Below, piece after piece: positions 26,772 through 35,723 of a stretch of 64,000 nt of DNA. The notes beneath the pieces are model-generated. The model was not told the DNA's origin. It searched no databases and saw nothing but the letters and a program-made list of their open reading frames with translations. The first letter of the stretch is position 1. The number at the start of each line of letters is the position of its first letter. The stretch is from an uncultured bacterium. Lineage in GTDB: Bacteria; Hydrogenedentota; Hydrogenedentia; Hydrogenedentales; Hydrogenedentaceae. A program made the position numbers and the translations under genes. The stretch covers positions 1 to 64,000 of the forward strand of contig CALLRP010000018.1 in NCBI GenBank assembly GCA_938014335.1, written 5' to 3'.

Positions 26772-27028
26772 AAAGACTTACAAAATATTATATTTTTTTT
26801 AGCTGTGTTATTTCTGTAATTTTCTTATTTGTTAGTTTAGTAAATGTTTATGGAAATGACGCTCAGAAATCGGACAAAGGGAAAAAAGAATCATCTCCAT
26901 CAGTTTCAGTAGACAAGGATAAAAATACCAATATGGAAACGGGGAAAAAAGAACAAAAAACCTCAACCAAGCATGAAACTACCAAAAAGAAAGTCCCTGC
27001 TTTTTGGTTCTTATTGCCAGAAAAATAA
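26768..27028 (+). CDS. Small exported lysine-rich protein of unknown function
   Basis: 86 residues. An N-terminal hydrophobic segment (YYIFFSCVISVIFLFVSLVNVYG) looks like a signal peptide or anchor. The rest is low-complexity, rich in Lys, Ser, Thr and Glu (SDKGKKESSPSVSVDKDK), ending in a short hydrophobic patch PAFWFLLPEK. The start overlaps the PfkB stop as ATGA, which favours a real, translationally coupled gene despite the biased composition. It ends 23 bases before the chosen LptD start. It may be an envelope accessory, but no family is recognised. Confidence 0.6.
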   Translation: MKRLTKYYIFFSCVISVIFLFVSLVNVYGNDAQKSDKGKKESSPSVSVDKDKNTNMETGKKEQKTSTKHETTKKKVPAFWFLLPEK

Positions 27029-27051
27029 AGGATTATTTGGAGAATTATGAA

Positions 27052-29694
27052 GTGAATATTTCTAAAATAAAAATTGGACGAATAGCAGTAGTTTTAATAA
27101 TTTTTTATTTGAGCGGATTTGTCTATGGAGATAATGTATCGCAAAATAAGGAGGAAAAAAATAGAATAAATGGGGTTGAACAAAAATCTATCGAAGTAAA
27201 TAATGCCGAATCCATAGAATCAAAACAACAAGACCCAGCTAAGAAGAATTTTAACAATTTGAAAAAAGAAAGACAGCCTGAGGAACAAAAGAAACCAGAG
27301 ATTATTGGCACAAAAGTACGCCGGTATGCTCCTATAGAACAGGTTCGTGCCCCTATGACAGGAAAACCTTCTCTACATCCTATGATAGATTTAAAACCGC
27401 GCTCCCTTAGAGACGCTTTTACCCAACCTTTGACATTGGGTTCTGAAGCGGAGGGGTTTGTTGCTCCTGATTGGAAACAGCCTTTTAAGGATGTAAAAGC
27501 AGACCGAATGCAGAGAGAATTGGAAACGGGAAGAACAGTTTTGCAGGGGAATGTTCGTCTTCGTTTAGGGGAATTGTTGTTTGAATCAGACCATTTTTTA
27601 TATGAGGGTGATGCGGAAAAGGTCGAAGCGGAGGGAAATGTGCGAATTATACAAAAAGATTCATTACTACAAGCGAATAAAGTAATATATCAAACTCCCC
27701 CAAAAGAAGAAATTATAAGTGCTCCTTCGATATTAAAACCTGTTTTAGATGAAGAAGAGTTGGCACGAAAACGATTGACAACAGGAAGGCTTTATGCAGA
27801 ATTTCTTTCTATTAAAGACCCCTATCGTGATTTTTCTGCAGACCAGATTGAATATGATTTTTTAAAGAAAACGGGGGAAATGAAAAATGCTAAGGGTATG
27901 GTAGGTCCCTTTTATTTTCATGCGGGTGCTTTACATCTTCATGGGGAAGATTCTTTTACTGCGGAAGATGTCTGGTTAACAACATGCGATCACGACCCAC
28001 CTCATTATCGGGTCAAAGTAAAGAAATTAGTTGTAGAAGAAAGTAAATTTAAAGAAGCAGAATTTCTTCGTTTACAAATAGGTAGAGTTACGACGCCCAT
28101 ATTTTTCCCTTTCTGGGGTGGAGAGGGATTTTTAAGTGGATTTGACATTGATATGGGAAGAGAATCCGGTATCGGTTCCTATTTGAATGTTGGTTATTTA
28201 CGGAGCATTACAAACCGTGTTCAATTAGGTCCAAGAATGATGATCACAGAAAAAGAAGGGGTCGGTTTTGGAGGAGATGCATATTATGATTTTATGGAAG
28301 ACCCTACTTCATTCTTTTACAGAACCAAGGGAGAAGTGCATGGCTTATATACTACAGAGGAACGGGGATATATTCATCTAAAACACAGGTTTGAGCCTAG
28401 CGATGATTTAACACTTCTTGCTCAGGTGGAACATTGGAGTGATGAAGAATTTTACAAAGATTTCTTTTATAAGACCTACCGTGACCGAACAGAACCTCGC
28501 TCATTTGTAAATGTTACTTATCGCCAACCTGAATATATTGCGACCGCAACGACAAGAGTAGGAACTCATGGTTGGGTCCATGAGACTGAAAGATTACCCG
28601 AAGCAACATTCCATTGGTTAGAACAACCTTTGTTCTCAAATGTTTATCTTTCTTTTGATACCCTAAATGGATACAACCGTCGGGAGCCGTATGATTATGA
28701 AGCATTTCGGACGGTAAATATCTTAAGGCTGACTTATGATGCCCCATCCTTAGGTCCTATTAAAGTTACCCCTTTTGCAGAGAGCCAGTTAACATGGTAT
28801 TCCGAACAATCCAATGGAGATGAAAGCATTGGTGGATTATCAGAAAAATTGGGTGTAACTCTTCAAACACGATTGATTCGTGTATATGGTGGTTTTTTAG
28901 GTTTCTCAGCAATAAAGCATGTTGTCCTTCCTTCATTGACTTTATCCTATCGAACCCCATCTGCATATAACATTAGAGACCGATATTACTTCGATCCGTT
29001 AGATACCGTTACAGGACAAACTCGAATAGAGACAAAGTTAGATAATGTCTTTTATGGAAAAGATGAAGAATCACAAGAAGTTTGGCAAATTGCAAGATTA
29101 ACCCTATATCAAGGTAATGATTTCTGGAATGAATATCATAAGTCAGATGATTATGAAATAGAAATGGATATAAGACCCCGCAAATGGTATGGATTACAAC
29201 TTGTAGCAGAAAAACATGTTTCAGAAGAAATTAAGTGGTATAAACAAGAAAGAAAAGTGAATAGATTATCCATTTATGACTGGATGGAACGCTGGCTTGA
29301 TGAAAAAGAAGGGAGATATTCCTCTTATCTTGAAATATCAGACTTAATTTCAGGAGATTACACCCGAGTTTTAGGAACATTATATTTTGATAATACCCTT
29401 GTGGGTGGGAGAGCCAATGGAAGAGTCGGTTTTATGCTGGCTGAAACAGAAAATGAGGTAGTGAATCGAGACATTTTATATGGTTTAGGGTATCGTTTAA
29501 GTGATAAATGGTCTGTTGCTTTTGAACATATTTATGATTTAGAAAATGACAATCTCCGACGGCAAATGTATGAGATTCGTAGGAATCTCCACTGTTGGGA
29601 TATGGGTCTTCGCTGGACGGAACGGGAGCGAGGTACGGATATCAGTATCGAATTTAGTCTTACTGCTTTCCCAGGGACCCGTGTTCGATTTTAG
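27052..29694 (+). CDS. lptD: LPS-assembly protein LptD-like outer-membrane protein
   Basis: 880 residues from the chosen GTG at 27052, which has GGAG nine bases upstream and begins a good signal peptide (KIGRIAVVLIIFYLSGFVYG). A longer frame with TTG starts runs upstream but would overlap the preceding gene. After a charged linker, an LptA/OstA-like beta-jellyroll lies at about 130-300 (GRTVLQGNVRLRLGELLF, EGDAEKVEAEGNVRI). The remainder is a large beta-barrel with many aromatic alternating strands, ending in the outer-membrane-type tail FPGTRVRF with a terminal Phe. LptD inserts LPS in the outer leaflet. Its presence indicates an outer membrane with LPS or a similar glycolipid. Confidence 0.85.
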   Translation: MNISKIKIGRIAVVLIIFYLSGFVYGDNVSQNKEEKNRINGVEQKSIEVNNAESIESKQQDPAKKNFNNLKKERQPEEQKKPEIIGTKVRRYAPIEQVRAPMTGKPSLHPMIDLKPRSLRDAFTQPLTLGSEAEGFVAPDWKQPFKDVKADRMQRELETGRTVLQGNVRLRLGELLFESDHFLYEGDAEKVEAEGNVRIIQKDSLLQANKVIYQTPPKEEIISAPSILKPVLDEEELARKRLTTGRLYAEFLSIKDPYRDFSADQIEYDFLKKTGEMKNAKGMVGPFYFHAGALHLHGEDSFTAEDVWLTTCDHDPPHYRVKVKKLVVEESKFKEAEFLRLQIGRVTTPIFFPFWGGEGFLSGFDIDMGRESGIGSYLNVGYLRSITNRVQLGPRMMITEKEGVGFGGDAYYDFMEDPTSFFYRTKGEVHGLYTTEERGYIHLKHRFEPSDDLTLLAQVEHWSDEEFYKDFFYKTYRDRTEPRSFVNVTYRQPEYIATATTRVGTHGWVHETERLPEATFHWLEQPLFSNVYLSFDTLNGYNRREPYDYEAFRTVNILRLTYDAPSLGPIKVTPFAESQLTWYSEQSNGDESIGGLSEKLGVTLQTRLIRVYGGFLGFSAIKHVVLPSLTLSYRTPSAYNIRDRYYFDPLDTVTGQTRIETKLDNVFYGKDEESQEVWQIARLTLYQGNDFWNEYHKSDDYEIEMDIRPRKWYGLQLVAEKHVSEEIKWYKQERKVNRLSIYDWMERWLDEKEGRYSSYLEISDLISGDYTRVLGTLYFDNTLVGGRANGRVGFMLAETENEVVNRDILYGLGYRLSDKWSVAFEHIYDLENDNLRRQMYEIRRNLHCWDMGLRWTERERGTDISIEFSLTAFPGTRVRF

Positions 29695-29701
29695 TTACGA
29701 A

Positions 29702-30988
29702 TTACATCAAGGAACCAAAAAGTAGACGAACTGTCCACTCTTTATCAATAGACCAAGGGTAAGTGCGACATTCGTATGTGGAGTAAAAAGAGATAGCAAA
29801 AAATACTATCCAAATAATCCAGAAAAGAAAGGTTCTTTGTCGGCTTTCTATATAAGGAATACTCATCATTATTAATAATGGCATACAGCCAATGTGCCAG
29901 CGAAAACCATAAGAAACTCCACCATAATTATTAGTAGATAAAACATAGTATATATTCAGGACGAAAAGGCTTATCAGGGAAAAGAGAGAAAGAGTTTTTA
30001 AATCCCTATGTAAATATTTCCATATCCAGGGTAGGTATATGCACAATCCAAAAATTAAAACAGGATAAAGTATAAACAACCCCTTTGCCCCTAATAGGAT
30101 ATTAAATACATATAAACCCTTTGAATGATGTAAAGCATCAGGACCTGCTGGATGTCTCCAATAGGAAGATTCAAACAGAAAAGGTCCTTTACTTATTTGT
30201 ACAGGCAGTATGTTCCCTGTAATGTGATACATAATTGCAAAATGAATGATAAGAATAGGTATTGTTCCAATAATTATGCTGGGTAGTATTTTAATGCCCT
30301 TTTTCATCAGTAGAAGAAGAATAGCACAAGCCATAAATATCGTTAAGGGTAAATCAATAGTGTAAACAAGTGAGGTACATAGACCTATCAGTAAATAATA
30401 CAACCATGGGACAGGCTCAGTTAATGAATAAGATTTCCATGTAAAATATAAACCGATAATCAAAAAAGATGTTGCAGGCACATGATTTGTAAAATGGGAT
30501 GCAAAAGCAGACCATTGCGTTCCATAGAATAAACTTAGTAATGTAGCCATTCGAGTAAATGGAGCTACTTTTATCTCATGTAAAAATTTCCATAAAAGCG
30601 TTATAGCAATAAGGTAAGGAATAATCACATTCAAAAAAATCATGATACGAGCAATAGATTTATAATCCTGTTCTTTATCGAGTGAATATCCCATTTGTTT
30701 CATCACCAGATATTCCAGAGTCATAAATAATGACAATATAGGCGGTTTGCTTGAAATAATTCCATCTTTTCCCTGTACTTTATCAACAGTTCGAGTCTCA
30801 AAAGGATTAGGAGGTAATTCAGGAGAACGATTAATGTACCAAGTGTGATGATAGGTTAATGCATAAACGGTTGCAAGTCTGCTTGTAAGGGTATCTCCCA
30901 AAAAAACAGTCTTTAAACCACTGAAAACCCAAATTATTGCAAGTAAAATAATAATTATTTCAATTGTAAAAGATAAATTCTTTTTCAT
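29702..30988 (-). CDS. Multi-pass membrane protein, possible GT-C type glycosyltransferase
   Basis: 428 residues with about ten hydrophobic segments spread over the length. The first periplasmic loop (about 30-85) is polar and contains GDTLTSRLATVYAL and a basic/acidic patch KVQGKDG, a layout like GT39/GT83-type lipid-linked sugar transferases. The classical catalytic Asp-Glu pair is not obvious, so the assignment is tentative. It converges with lptD, ending 7 bases away. The lipoprotein and zinc-ribbon genes upstream run in the same direction with gaps of 45 and 20 bases, so the three may form an operon. Confidence 0.6.
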   Translation of the reverse strand: MKKNLSFTIEIIIILLAIIWVFSGLKTVFLGDTLTSRLATVYALTYHHTWYINRSPELPPNPFETRTVDKVQGKDGIISSKPPILSLFMTLEYLVMKQMGYSLDKEQDYKSIARIMIFLNVIIPYLIAITLLWKFLHEIKVAPFTRMATLLSLFYGTQWSAFASHFTNHVPATSFLIIGLYFTWKSYSLTEPVPWLYYLLIGLCTSLVYTIDLPLTIFMACAILLLLMKKGIKILPSIIIGTIPILIIHFAIMYHITGNILPVQISKGPFLFESSYWRHPAGPDALHHSKGLYVFNILLGAKGLFILYPVLIFGLCIYLPWIWKYLHRDLKTLSLFSLISLFVLNIYYVLSTNNYGGVSYGFRWHIGCMPLLIMMSIPYIESRQRTFLFWIIWIVFFAISFYSTYECRTYPWSIDKEWTVRLLFGSLM

Positions 30989-31033
30989 TTGATTCTTTAG
31001 GGTAGTAAATACTATTCCGTGCCCTATAATAGG

Positions 31034-31651
31034 CTAAAAAATCCATGAACGAATACGATTAAGCCATCCTTGTTTAGGTTCTTCAGCTTGTTCTTTTTGT
31101 ATTTCTTCCTCTTTCAAAGGGACCCATGAATCCCCCACTTTTTTTTCAGTTTGTTCCGGAACAAATAAAGAACCAATTTTAGTCCAGCGACCATTTCTTA
31201 ATTCATAAGTTAATATTCCTTTCCCACTACTACGAATAAAATTCGTATCTTCTTCTGCATCTCTTTTTGTTTTGTGTAATTTTGTATAGTACATTGTTTT
31301 CTCTAATTCAATTTTTGCAATATAGGGCTTGGATTTAGAATCTGTTTCTTGAATATTTATTTCAAAAGGACCTTCTACATTGTTATATACAGAATAATTC
31401 TTCCAAAAATAAGGTCGTTTACGGTAAACATAATTTTTATCTGTTGACATGGCAGATTTTATTTCATTTTTTACAATTTGTTGAAGGTCTTGGATATAAT
31501 CCTCTTTTGTCGGGACATGAGTTATTTCTTGGGAAACCTCTTGCGTTTCCGTTTTTTTAGAATCACGAGAGACCCATCCTTTAACAGTAGCACATGAGAA
31601 ACACATTAATAATAAAATACACATTACAAGAGCAGAAGTAATCTTTTTCAT
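31034..31651 (-). CDS. Putative lipoprotein of unknown function
   Basis: 205 residues. The N-terminus MKKITSALVMCILLLMCFSC is a lipoprotein-like signal, with a weak lipobox before Cys20. The mature part contains a basic/aromatic beta-rich region (YVYRKRPYFWKNYSVY, PYIAKIELEKTMYYTK) that could fold as a small NTF2- or cystatin-like domain, followed by a charged tail rich in Glu and Gln. A good ribosome site (AAAGGA) precedes the start. No family is recognised. The gene lies between the membrane protein and the zinc-ribbon protein genes, all on the minus strand. Confidence 0.7.
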   Translation of the reverse strand: MKKITSALVMCILLLMCFSCATVKGWVSRDSKKTETQEVSQEITHVPTKEDYIQDLQQIVKNEIKSAMSTDKNYVYRKRPYFWKNYSVYNNVEGPFEINIQETDSKSKPYIAKIELEKTMYYTKLHKTKRDAEEDTNFIRSSGKGILTYELRNGRWTKIGSLFVPEQTEKKVGDSWVPLKEEEIQKEQAEEPKQGWLNRIRSWIF

Positions 31652-31671
31652 ATTTTATCCTTTCGTTTTAT

Positions 31672-32658
31672 TTATAAATCTGCTTTAACCTCACTCATTA
31701 ACGAAATAGTTAATTTGCGAGGTCGTCCTTCATTAACTATCTTTGTGTCTTCAAGTCGGACACGTGAAGAAAGAATTTGTTTAACTAAAAATCTATCTTG
31801 AACAAGTTCTCCCTCAGAAACTGTTTGCTCCTTCAATTTAAAAGAAGGGTTACTAAAATGAAAAGTGGCCTTCTTGTTAACAGCATCAATTTGTGTAAGG
31901 GTTATCTTATATGCTGAAATCTCATCAATCACTTTCCGATAAAGGTCCTGTATTATAGGGTCATAATCTATTTTTATAACTTCCGAGCAAATACGAGATG
32001 CCTCCGCAATATCTAATGAACTGTAAGGTTCCTTTGTCAATAATGTGTTAATCTTTTCAACCAATTGCGATCTCACCTGCATCAGGATTTGTTTATCTTC
32101 ATCTTTATTTGTGGTTTCAAATGCTTTTAATGCCTCTTGTAAAACCATTTCAATAGGTTCTCCATTCTGTAACATAAACAAAGCACGATTATCATATTCC
32201 ACCACATTTTCGGGTTGTCCATAAAATAACGATTTTAATTGAGACCATGTGGAAGGACCAAAAAAATATGAGAATATGAGAAGTATGGTAATAATTCCGA
32301 ATGTTAAAATCCATCGAGTAGGGTTAATATTTTGAACTCTATTAACCTGGGAACCTGTATTTGTTTTTTTATATTTCCCCCATAAATTCCATACAGTAGA
32401 GGGTTCTTCCTTGGGGGGAGGTTCCACAAGTTCTTTTCGAAATTCTTCAATTGCTTCCAATACTTCGGCAGATAATGTGTTTTTAGCAGTAGGAGTTTCT
32501 CCACCTAAATCCTCAACCGTAAAAGTTTCTACTTCCTTTTTAGGCCTACCCACAGTTTCCCCACAAAAGCGACAGCGAATAGCCCATACACTAATCGGCA
32601 TTCGACACACGGGGCATAACCTCATCTTGTCTTTTGAAAACTGTGTTTCCTCACTCAT
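31672..32658 (-). CDS. Zinc-ribbon membrane protein of unknown function
   Basis: 328 residues. An N-terminal treble-clef/zinc-ribbon is clear: two CxxC knuckles in LCPVCRMPIS and RCRFCGE, about residues 14-33. A proline- and glutamate-rich linker leads to one transmembrane helix at about 112-130 (ILTFGIITILLIFSYFFG). The C-terminal 200 residues are predicted extracytoplasmic or soluble and helical, ending in a beta-rich part (KKATFHFSNPSFKLKEQTV). This arrangement is common in unnamed envelope or regulatory proteins. It is divergent from tilS across 133 AT-rich bases. Confidence 0.75.
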   Translation of the reverse strand: MSEETQFSKDKMRLCPVCRMPISVWAIRCRFCGETVGRPKKEVETFTVEDLGGETPTAKNTLSAEVLEAIEEFRKELVEPPPKEEPSTVWNLWGKYKKTNTGSQVNRVQNINPTRWILTFGIITILLIFSYFFGPSTWSQLKSLFYGQPENVVEYDNRALFMLQNGEPIEMVLQEALKAFETTNKDEDKQILMQVRSQLVEKINTLLTKEPYSSLDIAEASRICSEVIKIDYDPIIQDLYRKVIDEISAYKITLTQIDAVNKKATFHFSNPSFKLKEQTVSEGELVQDRFLVKQILSSRVRLEDTKIVNEGRPRKLTISLMSEVKADL

Positions 32659-32791
32659 TACTGAAACTCCATCTTTTGTTTAAGTATAATAAATACATAT
32701 ACCGCTCCACACATTAAAAAATAACGATTTTCAACTTATACATATTTACAATATATCAAAAATGATTAAGTATATTGTATGGATTTGAAGG

Positions 32792-34174
32792 ATGTTTTTA
32801 TCAAATGTTAAAAATGTAATTAATGAGTACGATTTAATATCTTCTAATGAAAAAATACTTGTAGCCGTTTCGGGTGGAGCCGACTCCATTGCTTTACTAT
32901 ATGCTTTATATGATTTAGGCTATCAATTAGAAGTTGCTCATGTTGATCATCAGACCCGACAGGGACAGAGTAAAAAAGATGCAGAATTTGTATCACTGGT
33001 AGCTCAAAAATTGGGATTGCCTTTTCACCTTATGACATGTCCAGTAGAAGAAGAAGCGATACATTTTGGGCGTTCCTTTGAAGAATACGCAAGAGAAATA
33101 AGGTACCGTTTTTTTAAAAAAACCGCTCAGTTGAGGGGATGTCCTGTTGTAGCTACAGCACATCATGCAGATGACCAAATAGAAACCGTATTAATGCGAA
33201 TTATTCGAGGGACAACACCTTTAGGAATTACAGGTATTCCTGTCGTTCGGGTTGAAGAAGGAATTCGAATTGTACGCCCGTTATATTATTGTGATAAGGG
33301 AATGATAGAAACATGGCTAAAAGACCGGGGTGTTGATTGGTGTGTGGATGTTTCCAACTCTCAAAATGATTATTTCAGAAATAGAGTACGAAATCTCTTA
33401 ATTCCTGAACTAAAAAACTATAATCAAAAAATTAAATCTGCAATACTTCATCTCGTAGAACTCCAACAATGTGAAAATGAGTATCTTTCCAAACAAGCAG
33501 AATTAGCCTTGTGTAATATTGTAGAAGGCGACAAGATTTCAAGGGGAAAATTCGCAGATTATCATGAAGCCATTCGACGGAGATGTTTGGTTTTATTACT
33601 TCAAAGGAAAAAGATAGAATGTAATTATGACCAAGTAGTTTCTGCTTCAAAATTTATTCTAACTGGCGGGACAGGACAAAAATTCGATTTAGGACAGGGA
33701 ATGCTTTTGTATAATGGAAAAGAATGGACAGAATTTATTAATGCATCTGAAATCGAGAGTAAGCCAGTTCCTGCTATTCGCCTTAAAATACCCGGTAATA
33801 CCTGTGCTTATGGGTACCATTTTAATGCTCGAATTGTGATGTTACCTAAAAATTCAGATTGGAAATCGTATTGCAAACCTTTCTTACAAGTTTTTGATGC
33901 CGATACGCTTTCCGATGGAGTATGGATTAGAACAAGACAAAATGGAGATCGATTTATCCCTTTTGGTATGGCAAATTCACGGAAATTAAGTGATTATTTC
34001 ATTGATTTGGGCGTCCCTGTCCCAGAACGCGACCGCATTCCTATTTTATTTACTCCAAGAGGTATTATTTGGATAGTTGGGTATATGCCAAGTGCTATTG
34101 CTACAGTAGGTCCCTTAACACGAAGAATTTTAGAAATAGAGGTTAATCCGTGCAACTCGTCAACCCCCCATTAA
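32792..34174 (+). CDS. tilS: tRNA(Ile)-lysidine synthetase TilS
   Basis: 460 residues, full length. TilS uses ATP and lysine to convert cytidine-34 of tRNA-Ile(CAU) to lysidine, so that it reads AUA. The PP-loop motif SGGADS lies at residues 27-32. ATAHHADDQIETVLMRIIRG carries the HxxDDxxET segment typical of TilS. The C-terminal lysidine-synthase domain has RTRQNGDRFIPFG and KLSDYFIDLGVP. The start has a modest GAAGGA ribosome site. It overlaps hpt by 25 bases; a tilS-hpt pair is a widely conserved arrangement. Confidence 0.95.
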   Translation: MFLSNVKNVINEYDLISSNEKILVAVSGGADSIALLYALYDLGYQLEVAHVDHQTRQGQSKKDAEFVSLVAQKLGLPFHLMTCPVEEEAIHFGRSFEEYAREIRYRFFKKTAQLRGCPVVATAHHADDQIETVLMRIIRGTTPLGITGIPVVRVEEGIRIVRPLYYCDKGMIETWLKDRGVDWCVDVSNSQNDYFRNRVRNLLIPELKNYNQKIKSAILHLVELQQCENEYLSKQAELALCNIVEGDKISRGKFADYHEAIRRRCLVLLLQRKKIECNYDQVVSASKFILTGGTGQKFDLGQGMLLYNGKEWTEFINASEIESKPVPAIRLKIPGNTCAYGYHFNARIVMLPKNSDWKSYCKPFLQVFDADTLSDGVWIRTRQNGDRFIPFGMANSRKLSDYFIDLGVPVPERDRIPILFTPRGIIWIVGYMPSAIATVGPLTRRILEIEVNPCNSSTPH

Positions 34175-34674
34175 TTAAACGGGAACAAATTCAACAAAAA
34201 GTTTCACAACTGGCTAAGGAGATTTGTCGGAATATAGAGGTAGAAAATCTACATGTTATTGTTATACTTAAAGGGGCTGTATTTTTCGCGTCCGATTTAT
34301 TGAGAGAATTTCCCCCAATCGCATCGCTTGATTTCATTAAAGTAGAAAGTTATCAAGGATGTAGCAGTAGTGGAGTAATTAAAATATATGATTCTAATTT
34401 GCCTGATGTCAAAGGAAAACATGTCCTGCTCATTGAAGATATTCTTGATACAGGTTTAACTACACAAACGATATTTGAGAAATTAAAAGAACAAAATCCA
34501 AAATCTATATATTTATGCGTATTGTTAGAAAAGAAGAAGCATCGCCGGGAAATTACTCTTTCTGCAAACTATGTGGGATTTCACATAGAAGACCATTTTG
34601 TTGTGGGTTATGGAATGGATTATAACGGAAAGTTTAGAAACCTCCCAGATATATATGCCCTTGACCTTGAATAG
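34150..34674 (+). CDS. hpt: Hypoxanthine phosphoribosyltransferase
   Basis: 174 residues. It makes IMP from hypoxanthine and PRPP in purine salvage. The PRPP-binding motif VLLIEDILDTGLT lies at about 92-104, the PPi loop LKGAVFFASDL at about 40-50, and the C-terminal purine site VVGYGMDYNGKFRNLPDI is typical. The GTG start at 34150 is chosen because AGAGG sits at good spacing and no ATG fits in the domain start; it lies inside the 3' end of tilS, giving a 25-base overlap and likely coupling. Confidence 0.94.
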   Translation: MQLVNPPLIKREQIQQKVSQLAKEICRNIEVENLHVIVILKGAVFFASDLLREFPPIASLDFIKVESYQGCSSSGVIKIYDSNLPDVKGKHVLLIEDILDTGLTTQTIFEKLKEQNPKSIYLCVLLEKKKHRREITLSANYVGFHIEDHFVVGYGMDYNGKFRNLPDIYALDLE

Positions 34675-34698
34675 AAGTAATCTTTGAAAGGAGACAAT

Positions 34699-35616
34699 AT
34701 GCCTATTGTTTTGGGAATTAATACAGGCTTTGCTATAAATCGCTTTGTAGAACCTGATGACTGGACACGAATTGTTGCGGAAGAATTAGGTCTACATATT
34801 GTCCAATTTACAGCAGATTTGTTAAATCCATGGTATGAAGAGAAGATTGTCTACAGTCAGGCGGAAAAAATACTTAATTGTTGTAAAAAATATAATATTA
34901 AAATCACAACAACATTTACCTCACAATTTACAAGAGTTAACCATCTACTCCATCCAGATGAGGAGATTAGAAGGACATGGATAGAATGGTTTAAACGATT
35001 TTTTAAACTTTCGGTATTTTTAGGTGCCGAAGGCGGAGGAAGTCACTTTGGCATTATGACCGTTCGTGATAGTAATAACCCGGAAATCCGAAAGAAACGA
35101 ATAATCCAAGGAGTAGAAGGTTGGCGAGAATTATCCGAATTTGGAGCAGAGATCGGAATGAAGTACCTAATATGGGAGCCGATGTCTATCTCAAGAGAAG
35201 TTGGAGAGACAATCGAGGAAACAGAAAAAATACAAAATTTATGTAAATTGAATTTTCCAATACCTCTGCTGTTATGTCTTGATGTTGATCACGGGGATGT
35301 TACTTCTCCCAATCCAGATAATACAAATCCCCATGCTTGGATTAGACACTTTAAGAAAGCAATAAAAGTAATTCACTTAAAACAAAGTTTACAGGACAAG
35401 GGAGGACACTACCCATTTACCCAAGAATATAATAGTCGTGGAAAAATCATTCCAAAAAAGATTTTACAAACAATACATGATTCAGGAATCGAAGATTGTT
35501 ACCTTATCCTCGAAATTAGTCATAGGGAAAGGAATCCTTTTGAGAAGAAAGTCCTATCAGATTTGAAAGAATCAGTACTATATTGGAAAAATTATTTAGA
35601 CAATACAAATTGTTAA
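34699..35616 (+). CDS. Xylose-isomerase-like TIM-barrel sugar (phosphate) isomerase/epimerase
   Basis: 305 residues from the ATG at 34699, which follows a strong GAAAGGAGA ribosome site; a TTG 15 bases earlier is in frame but lies within that site. AP-endonuclease-2/xylose-isomerase fold. Four metal-site residues are recognisable at strand ends: Glu in LIWEPMS, Asp and His in LDVDHGD, His in VIHLKQ, and Glu in LILEISH. The sequence style resembles tetrulose-phosphate and tagatose epimerase-like proteins, but the sugar is not determined. It follows hpt by 24 bases, so it may ride on the tilS-hpt transcript. Confidence 0.8.
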   Translation: MPIVLGINTGFAINRFVEPDDWTRIVAEELGLHIVQFTADLLNPWYEEKIVYSQAEKILNCCKKYNIKITTTFTSQFTRVNHLLHPDEEIRRTWIEWFKRFFKLSVFLGAEGGGSHFGIMTVRDSNNPEIRKKRIIQGVEGWRELSEFGAEIGMKYLIWEPMSISREVGETIEETEKIQNLCKLNFPIPLLLCLDVDHGDVTSPNPDNTNPHAWIRHFKKAIKVIHLKQSLQDKGGHYPFTQEYNSRGKIIPKKILQTIHDSGIEDCYLILEISHRERNPFEKKVLSDLKESVLYWKNYLDNTNC

Positions 35617-35723
35617 GTTTTTTTAATTTATCACAAATGGTGTTTTATTATATAATTAAAATAATATAGCAATTTTGGTTTAATTTTGTAAATTATTTGA
35701 ATTTATAAATTTTATTTGGAGAT

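Noticed and set aside
27004-27051. TTG start for the LptD-like protein
   Set aside because: The GTG at 27052 has GGAG at good spacing and starts directly at the signal peptide; the TTG lies in the preceding gene.
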